Below, piece after piece: positions 6,452 through 10,710 of a stretch of 10,710 bases of DNA. This stretch comes from an uncultured Ilumatobacter sp. Lineage in GTDB: Bacteria; Actinomycetota; Acidimicrobiia; Acidimicrobiales; Ilumatobacteraceae. Positions within the stretch are counted from its first letter, which is position 1. Each line of letters begins with the position of its first letter. Under the pieces are notes generated by a model, which saw only the letters and a program-made list of their open reading frames with translations, had not been told where the DNA came from and made no database searches. The translations under genes were made by a program, and so were the position numbers. The stretch lies in contig CALICC010000278.1 of NCBI GenBank assembly GCA_938049325.1, positions 1 through 10,710 of the forward strand, in the 5' to 3' direction.

Positions 6452-7491
6452 CGGCAGATGCCGCCGCCGAGAACGCGACGGTCGGCGTCGTCGTAGAACA
6501 CGACGCTCTGGCCCGGCGCGATCCGTGGCTGCGGCTCGTCCCACGCGACGTGAACCGTCGGACCCTGCGAGCTGATCTCGGCGCCACGAGTTGCACCGTG
6601 CGCGCTGCACTGCACTCGCACGCTCCCTTCGACCGGCTCGGCGACCCACGTGACGTCGACGACCTCGAGCGAAGGACGCAGCAGGTCGTCGCGGTCGCCG
6701 ACGGTGACGAGTCGCTGCTCGACATCGACGTCGACGACGTAGCGCTTCGGTCCGCCGCCCGGCAGGCCGAGGCCCTTGCGCTGACCGACCGTGACCATCT
6801 CGACCGCGTCGACTTCTCCCACGGCATGACCGTCGGCGTCGACGACCGAACCTCGCCGAAACGGGATCCGGTCACCAAGAAAGGTCTCGCGTCCGTCTGA
6901 CTTGGTGATGAAGCAGACGTCCTGGCTGTCGGGCTTGCCGGCCGTGCGGAGATCGATCTCAGCGGCGCGAGCGCGAACGTCGGACTTGTCCATCCCGCCG
7001 ACCGGGAAGAGCGTGCGGGCGAGTTGCGTCTGATCGAGCATGTGCACGACGTAGCTCTGGTCCTTCTTGGCGTCATGGCCGCGTTCGAGCGTGAGCGTGC
7101 CGTCGGGTCGCCGACCGATCGCTGCATGATGGCCCGTTGCCACTGCGTCGAACCCGAGCAATTCGGCACGTTCGGCAAGCCGCGCGAACTTGACCGAGCG
7201 GTTGCATTCGATGCACGGGTTCGGCGTCACGCCATTGGCGTGCGCTTGCACGTACGGCTCGACGACGTGCTCGTCGAAGTCGTCGCCGAAGTTGAAGACG
7301 AGATGGTCGATGTCGAGTTGTTGCGCGACCCGCCGAGCGTCATCGACGTCGGACACTGAACAACAGCCGGTATCGGAGTCGCCACCCCAGAGCTTCATCG
7401 TCACGCCGACCACCTCGTGGCCCGCCTCTTTGAGGAGGAGCGCGGCAACAGACGAGTCAACCCCGCCGCTCATCGCGCACATCACCTTCAT
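6448..7491 (-). CDS. mnmA: tRNA-specific 2-thiouridylase MnmA
   Basis: MnmA adenylates and thiolates U34 of Lys, Glu and Gln tRNAs to form 2-thiouridine, with sulfur passed as persulfide from a cysteine desulfurase. The 347-residue protein is of normal length. It has the ATP-binding PP-loop SGGVDSS at 8-14, a CCSVSDVDDARRVA segment at 43-56 and the tRNA/catalytic segment NPCIECNRSVKF, in which C96 aligns with the first catalytic Cys of E. coli MnmA. The second is C193 in SQDVCFI. Further motifs are ATGHHA, KDQSYVVHML, GQRKGLG and the C-terminal beta-barrel. All catalytic residues are present. ATG 7491 places MKVMCAMSGGVDS at the usual N-terminus; a TANNNT box ends 7 nt upstream and no Shine-Dalgarno is seen. 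The probable sulfur donor is encoded nearby at 8958-10124. The gene converges on the membrane-protein gene through the repeat element. Confidence 0.98.
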   Translation of the reverse strand: MKVMCAMSGGVDSSVAALLLKEAGHEVVGVTMKLWGGDSDTGCCSVSDVDDARRVAQQLDIDHLVFNFGDDFDEHVVEPYVQAHANGVTPNPCIECNRSVKFARLAERAELLGFDAVATGHHAAIGRRPDGTLTLERGHDAKKDQSYVVHMLDQTQLARTLFPVGGMDKSDVRARAAEIDLRTAGKPDSQDVCFITKSDGRETFLGDRIPFRRGSVVDADGHAVGEVDAVEMVTVGQRKGLGLPGGGPKRYVVDVDVEQRLVTVGDRDDLLRPSLEVVDVTWVAEPVEGSVRVQCSAHGATRGAEISSQGPTVHVAWDEPQPRIAPGQSVVFYDDADRRVLGGGICR

Positions 7492-7498
7492 GACCTTC

Positions 7499-7504
7499 AG
7501 GCTA
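7499..7504 (-). promoter_or_regulatory. Candidate -10 box (TAGCCT) for leaderless mnmA mRNA
   Basis: TAGCCT on the minus strand matches TANNNT and ends 7 nt before the mnmA ATG. The same hexamer occurs 6 nt before the cysteine desulfurase start. No ribosome-binding site separates the box from the start codon. Confidence 0.5.
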
Positions 7505-7565
7505 GGGAATTCTCACGGCGAGGGAACCAAACACGGTCGCCAAGCGTCACAAGTATGTAGGGGCG

Positions 7566-7571
7566 TACTCT
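7566..7571 (+). promoter_or_regulatory. Candidate -10 box (TACTCT) for the exported NTF2-like protein
   Basis: TACTCT matches TANNNT and lies 26 bp before GTG 7598, which would give a leader of roughly 20 nt that contains the Shine-Dalgarno sequence. A matching -35 is not clear. The 106-bp divergent gap (7492-7597) therefore appears to hold promoters for both mnmA and this gene. Confidence 0.35.
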
Positions 7572-7584
7572 CATGCACCGGGCG

Positions 7585-7590
7585 AAGGAG
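7585..7590 (+). promoter_or_regulatory. Ribosome-binding site (AAGGAG) deciding GTG 7598
   Basis: AAGGAG sits 7 nt upstream of GTG 7598. This strong match selects GTG 7598 over the open frame that extends back to 7190 across mnmA. Confidence 0.8.
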
Positions 7591-7597
7591 CAGACCA

Positions 7598-8956
7598 GTG
7601 ACCATCGAATTCGACGCATTCACGACCGATCCGGCACCAGGCGGCCAGCCGAGACGACGTGTCGCAGCTGCGCTCGGCGCAACGATGCTCGTTGCCGCGG
7701 CCGGAGGAATCGGATTCGGGCTGGGTCAGAACGCCAGCGACAACGCCGAATTGGCACCGGCCGACCAACCGGCGAGTACCGACGCTGCGGGGTCAGCCAG
7801 CGACTCGGCAACCGACGCGCCCGTCACTCCGGCCACCATCGCACCTGTCGAACCGGTTGCCACCGAACCGGTCGAGGCCATGACCGAATCAGCCGTGACC
7901 GAGTCAGAGGGCGACGCCATCGACATCATTGCATCGGGTGGCGGAGGCTGGTCGATGTTCGGTGACCAGCCCATGCAACTCCTCCTTGAACGGACCACCG
8001 ATACCGGGGTGCTCGTTCGCGCACACCTCGGTGAGACCTGGGAGCAGGAGTACAACGAATTCGACGACTTCGGCGGGCCCGAGGGTTGGCGGCCGCCAGC
8101 ATGGTGCTTCGAGTCGGGCCAAGTCCGCATCGCTTTGGGTGGTGGCGCTTCGACCGGCGCCGACGTGATCGACGTCGGATCGGTGAGTTGGTGGAACGAA
8201 CCGTACGAAGGGCGCGCGGTGAGCCATCTCACGATGGGCGCAGTCGACGGGAACCCCCACCGCGTGGTGTTCGTCCAGGCGCCAGCAGACGTCGACAGCG
8301 TCTCGGTGACATTCGGCGACGGTGCCACCGACTCGACCACGCCGAGCAACGGTGTCGCGCTCCTGGTTGTGCCGGGAGCACCTGAGACCATCGTCCACGA
8401 GGACGGCGACTACACCTGGATCGAGTACGTCCGCGACTTCGACGTCACGTTCAACGCCTCTCAGGGCGAGGCCATCAACGTCGACGGACGTCAGTCCGGC
8501 TGGGAGGATCCAGCGTTCCAAGCATCGTGCTCACCGCCTCCGCCCGCACTCCCGGAACCGGGCGAGCAGCCCGCCGACGCTGACGTACAGGAGCAAGTCA
8601 TCGTCGAGTTGATGGCCTTGATCTACAGCAATGACGACAGTGCCGAGAACGCCAACCGGATCGACGACCCGACCGGTATCGCCGAAGCGCGCGAGCAGGT
8701 TCGCGCAGGCGGTTTCGAAGAGGCGGCCGCGAGCGCGGCAGCGATCGTCGAGGAACTGGTGTTCACCAGCCCGACCGAAGCCTGGTTCCGCTACCGAATC
8801 GAGACCACGACGGGGACCTTCGACCAGCGGTTCGGCATCGCGGTCGACATCGACGGGCAATGGAAGATCACCCGGAACACGATCTGCCAAGACCTTTCGC
8901 TCGCAGGCGGCGACTGCGGCGGCAACGTCGAGATGATCCGCCCGCCCGGGAGCTGA
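7598..8956 (+). CDS. Membrane-anchored exported protein with C-terminal NTF2-like domain
   Basis: The product is 452 residues from GTG 7598. A short cytosolic start ends in RRR (19-21), followed by a single hydrophobic segment at about 22-43 (VAAALGATMLVAAAGGIGFG). No lipobox Cys is present, so it is probably a signal anchor or an uncleaved signal. A Ser/Thr/Pro/Glu/Val-rich linker covers about 46-107. A central domain of about 220 residues, rich in Gly, Trp and beta-type segments, is not one I recognise. After a proline-rich hinge (SPPPPALPEPGEQP) comes an NTF2/MTB12-like domain from about 329 to 440, with the typical TSPTEAWFRYRI, DQRFGIAVDIDGQWKITR and ICQDLSLAG segments; C430 and C440 near the end may pair. 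The function is unknown. The frame continues upstream to 7190 across mnmA but the AAGGAG site marks the true start. It converges on the desulfurase gene with only 1 bp between stops. Confidence 0.88.
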   Translation: MTIEFDAFTTDPAPGGQPRRRVAAALGATMLVAAAGGIGFGLGQNASDNAELAPADQPASTDAAGSASDSATDAPVTPATIAPVEPVATEPVEAMTESAVTESEGDAIDIIASGGGGWSMFGDQPMQLLLERTTDTGVLVRAHLGETWEQEYNEFDDFGGPEGWRPPAWCFESGQVRIALGGGASTGADVIDVGSVSWWNEPYEGRAVSHLTMGAVDGNPHRVVFVQAPADVDSVSVTFGDGATDSTTPSNGVALLVVPGAPETIVHEDGDYTWIEYVRDFDVTFNASQGEAINVDGRQSGWEDPAFQASCSPPPPALPEPGEQPADADVQEQVIVELMALIYSNDDSAENANRIDDPTGIAEAREQVRAGGFEEAAASAAAIVEELVFTSPTEAWFRYRIETTTGTFDQRFGIAVDIDGQWKITRNTICQDLSLAGGDCGGNVEMIRPPGS

Positions 8957-8957
8957 T

Positions 8958-10124
8958 TCAGCGGCGGCCGTGCCCGCGAAGGCGCTGCACGGCGGCGACG
9001 ATCACGTCGACGCCTCGATCGACATCAGCCTGCGTCGTCGTGTGTCCCAGGCTCAGCCGCAATGCGCCGAGCGCCACCTCGCGGTCGACGCCCATCGCCG
9101 CGAGCACGTGCGACGGCTCCATGGCCCCGCTCGCGCACGCCGAAGCCGCCGAAGCACAGACGTCGGCTTCGTCCAGCAGATAGAGCAATGCCTCCGATTC
9201 GACTCCGCCGACACAGAGGTGCGCGGAGCCCGCGACCTTCTCGACGGCAGCATCCGCGGGAATCGTCTCGATCACATCGTCGAGTTCGTCGACGATCCCG
9301 GCGACGAGGCGATCTCGCAGCTCGGCCAGCCGCTCACGTTCGGCGTCGCGCTCGATGTCGGTGAGGCGCAGCGCTTCGGCCAGCGCCACGATTCCGGCGA
9401 CGTTGTGCGTTCCGCTGCGGCGCTCGCGCTCTTGGCCGCCGCCGATGATCAACGGCGCAACTCGCGGTCCTCCGCGCTCGACAAGGACGCCGACACCCTT
9501 CGGGCCGCCGAACTTGTGTGCGCTCAACGAAAGAAGATCGACATGAGGCGTGATTTCGCGCAGATCCAGCCAACAGGGCGCCTGTACCGCGTCGGTGTGG
9601 ACGAGCGCGTCAGGCGCCATCCGACGCACGACGCGTGCGGCCGCCGCGATGTCGGTCACGGTGCCGACCTCGTTGTTGACCGCCATCACGCTCACCACCG
9701 ACACCTGTTCACCTCGGGCGACGATCGCGGCCAACGTTCGTTCCAGTTCGTCGAGGTCGAGACGGCCGTACGCATCGACGCCCACGACGGCTCCGTGCAC
9801 CGACTCGACGACGTGCAGCACTGCGTGGTGTTCAGCTGCCGAGCACACGGCAACTCCGCCCAGGCGTTCGACGGCGCCGGAGATCGCCATGTTGTCGCTC
9901 TCGGTTCCGCACCCGGTGAACACGACCTCGTTCGGGCGGCAACCGGCCACGTCAGCAACGACGTCGCGAGCTTCGTCGATCGCACGACGCGCTCGGCGCG
10001 CAAAGCGGTGAGACCCCGATGGGTTGGCATACACCCCGGCATAGAAGGGTGTCATTGCCTCGATCGCCTCAGCGCGCATCGGCGTCGATGCCGCGTGATC
10101 GAGATAGGTGATCGCAGCGTCCAC
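8958..10124 (-). CDS. Cysteine desulfurase, IscS/NifS family
   Basis: This PLP enzyme converts cysteine to alanine and holds the released sulfur as a persulfide for delivery to acceptors such as MnmA or Fe-S cluster assembly. The 388-residue protein begins YLDHAASTPM (7-16), typical of NifS/IscS. H99 in AAEHH should stack on PLP, and D178 and Q181 (HTDAVQA) contact the cofactor. K204 in LSAHKFGGPKG forms the Schiff base. RRSGTHN (235-241) is the usual conserved loop. C330 in ASACASG is the catalytic Cys, followed by EPSHVLAAMG. Nothing is missing. The start is GTG 10124, placing the conserved N-terminus after only six residues; a TANNNT box ends 6 nt upstream and there is no Shine-Dalgarno. 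Whether it mainly serves tRNA thiolation or Fe-S assembly cannot be decided from sequence, but closeness to mnmA favours at least the former. The RDD gene ends 34 bp upstream on the same strand. Confidence 0.97.
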   Translation of the reverse strand: MDAAITYLDHAASTPMRAEAIEAMTPFYAGVYANPSGSHRFARRARRAIDEARDVVADVAGCRPNEVVFTGCGTESDNMAISGAVERLGGVAVCSAAEHHAVLHVVESVHGAVVGVDAYGRLDLDELERTLAAIVARGEQVSVVSVMAVNNEVGTVTDIAAAARVVRRMAPDALVHTDAVQAPCWLDLREITPHVDLLSLSAHKFGGPKGVGVLVERGGPRVAPLIIGGGQERERRSGTHNVAGIVALAEALRLTDIERDAERERLAELRDRLVAGIVDELDDVIETIPADAAVEKVAGSAHLCVGGVESEALLYLLDEADVCASAASACASGAMEPSHVLAAMGVDREVALGALRLSLGHTTTQADVDRGVDVIVAAVQRLRGHGRR

Positions 10125-10130
10125 GCTGTC

Positions 10131-10136
10131 AGGCTA
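10131..10136 (-). promoter_or_regulatory. Candidate -10 box (TAGCCT) for leaderless desulfurase mRNA
   Basis: TAGCCT on the minus strand ends 6 nt before GTG 10124. It is the same hexamer found upstream of mnmA, hinting at shared or similar transcription of the two sulfur-relay genes. It lies in the 34-bp gap after the RDD gene, so the desulfurase may have its own start site inside a same-strand cluster. Confidence 0.45.
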
Positions 10137-10158
10137 GGTGGTCGTCCGGCGTGCGACC

Positions 10159-10710
10159 TCAGGCCCAGGGGTGTTGTCCGGGCGGACCCGGCATGGTGGC
10201 TGACATCGGCGTTGGCGGCGCACCTTTGGCCTGACCCGGGCCATTGCGCCGCTGATAGCGCGCCATCGCGCAGATCAGGAACGCTTCGGGCGCGATGTGC
10301 ATCGGTGGAGTGTGACGCACGGTGGCGGCGAGACGCGTCGCCAGGTCGCGCGCGAGCGAGTGTCGGATCGACGGCGACAACGCAGCGCCGCGCGTCAAGA
10401 ACGACCGGACGACCGTGTATTGCTCGACGGTGATCGCCGTCGGGTCGATCGTTTCGGCGTAGGTCTCGTGCCCGTACGGGGCGCTGAACCAGAGCGCCGG
10501 CGTGATGACGTACTTGTCGGGGTCACGGATGACCATGGTGCCGGCGATCAGGTCGCCGACGCGTTGATGCCGCGGCGTGATCGTGACGAAGAGTGCACCC
10601 GTGATGCCGCCCGGCGGCAGCACTTTGTCAACCACGCCGCCCATTGCGCGCAGCGTTGCTTCGCGAAGTCGGATCGGTGCCCCGTCGACGGTCACAGCTC
10701 GGATACCGAG
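10159..10710 (-). CDS. RDD-family membrane protein, C-terminal part (N-terminus beyond window)
   Basis: The frame is open at the right edge; 183 residues are visible. The first part (LGIRAVTVDGAPIRLREATLR, then GGITGALFVTITPRHQRVGDLIAGTMVIRD) is the second half of an RDD domain, with the typical segment ending QRVGDLIAGT. The usual Arg-Asp-Asp motif of the first helix lies off the window. About 120 further residues appear cytosolic, with a helical segment (ITVEQYTVVRSFLTRG, then HSLARDLATRLAAT) and APEAFLICAMARYQRR, ending in a Gly/Pro-rich tail. RDD proteins with such tails occur in actinobacteria near SpoIIM-like, DUF58 and MoxR-type genes (family knowledge); those would be expected just past the right edge if the neighbourhood is the same. 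The exact function is unknown. GTG at 10695 could be mistaken for the start but lies inside the RDD domain, so the gene is cut by the window. Confidence 0.85.
   Translation of the reverse strand, partial: LGIRAVTVDGAPIRLREATLRAMGGVVDKVLPPGGITGALFVTITPRHQRVGDLIAGTMVIRDPDKYVITPALWFSAPYGHETYAETIDPTAITVEQYTVVRSFLTRGAALSPSIRHSLARDLATRLAATVRHTPPMHIAPEAFLICAMARYQRRNGPGQAKGAPPTPMSATMPGPPGQHPWA

Noticed and set aside
6365..6649. Minus-strand frame with a repeated 13-residue peptide (GSFWFRHRCYPV)
   Set aside because: The peptide repeat only reflects the 39-bp DNA repeat read in a frame that runs over mnmA in the wrong phase; no start signal supports it.

Overview
The window is high-GC DNA that reads as the chromosome of an actinobacterium. 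Protein style (Ala/Asp/Glu-rich linkers, an MTB12/NTF2-like secreted domain, a PknB-type kinase fold, an RDD protein with a cytosolic tail) and gene order suggest a deep-branching actinobacterium such as the Acidimicrobiia (Ilumatobacter-like). That placement is inference. No plasmid, phage, insertion sequence or CRISPR array is visible.

Layout, left to right. (1) Minus strand, 1-1524: a kinase-fold protein cut by the left edge. It has lost most catalytic residues, so it is a predicted pseudokinase, and it carries a long acidic repetitive tail. (2) Plus strand, 1580-2188: a divergent single-pass membrane protein of unknown function. (3) Minus strand, 2202-4298: LigA, the NAD-dependent DNA ligase. 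(4) Minus strand, 4353-5366: a MetE-C-terminal-like (cobalamin-independent methionine synthase fold) protein just upstream of ligA. (5) Plus strand, 5449-6372: a polytopic membrane protein of unknown function. (6) 6369-6451: a compact repeat element with a perfect 10-bp terminal inverted repeat enclosing two 39-bp tandem units; it contains the stop codons of both flanking genes. (7) Minus strand, 6448-7491: MnmA, the tRNA-uridine 2-thiolase. (8) Plus strand, 7598-8956: a membrane-anchored exported protein with a C-terminal NTF2-like domain. (9) Minus strand, 8958-10124: an IscS/NifS-type cysteine desulfurase. (10) Minus strand, 10159-10710: the C-terminal part of an RDD-family membrane protein, cut by the right edge.

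The minus-strand series cysteine desulfurase - mnmA - MetE-like - ligA is a recognised actinobacterial neighbourhood, also seen in Mycobacterium tuberculosis (Rv3025c, Rv3024c, Rv3015c, Rv3014c, from memory). The desulfurase would supply persulfide sulfur to MnmA for 2-thiouridine at the tRNA wobble position. Here the core genes are separated by lineage-specific plus-strand genes, so they are probably transcribed separately. Four minus-strand starts have a TANNNT box 6-8 nt upstream and no Shine-Dalgarno sequence, which suggests leaderless mRNAs. The MetE-like gene and the exported-protein gene have good Shine-Dalgarno sequences.

The points most worth following are the predicted pseudokinase, the convergent-junction repeat element, and the leaderless promoter pattern. 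The rest is ordinary housekeeping or lineage-specific chromosome. I see no clear defence or biosynthetic system.
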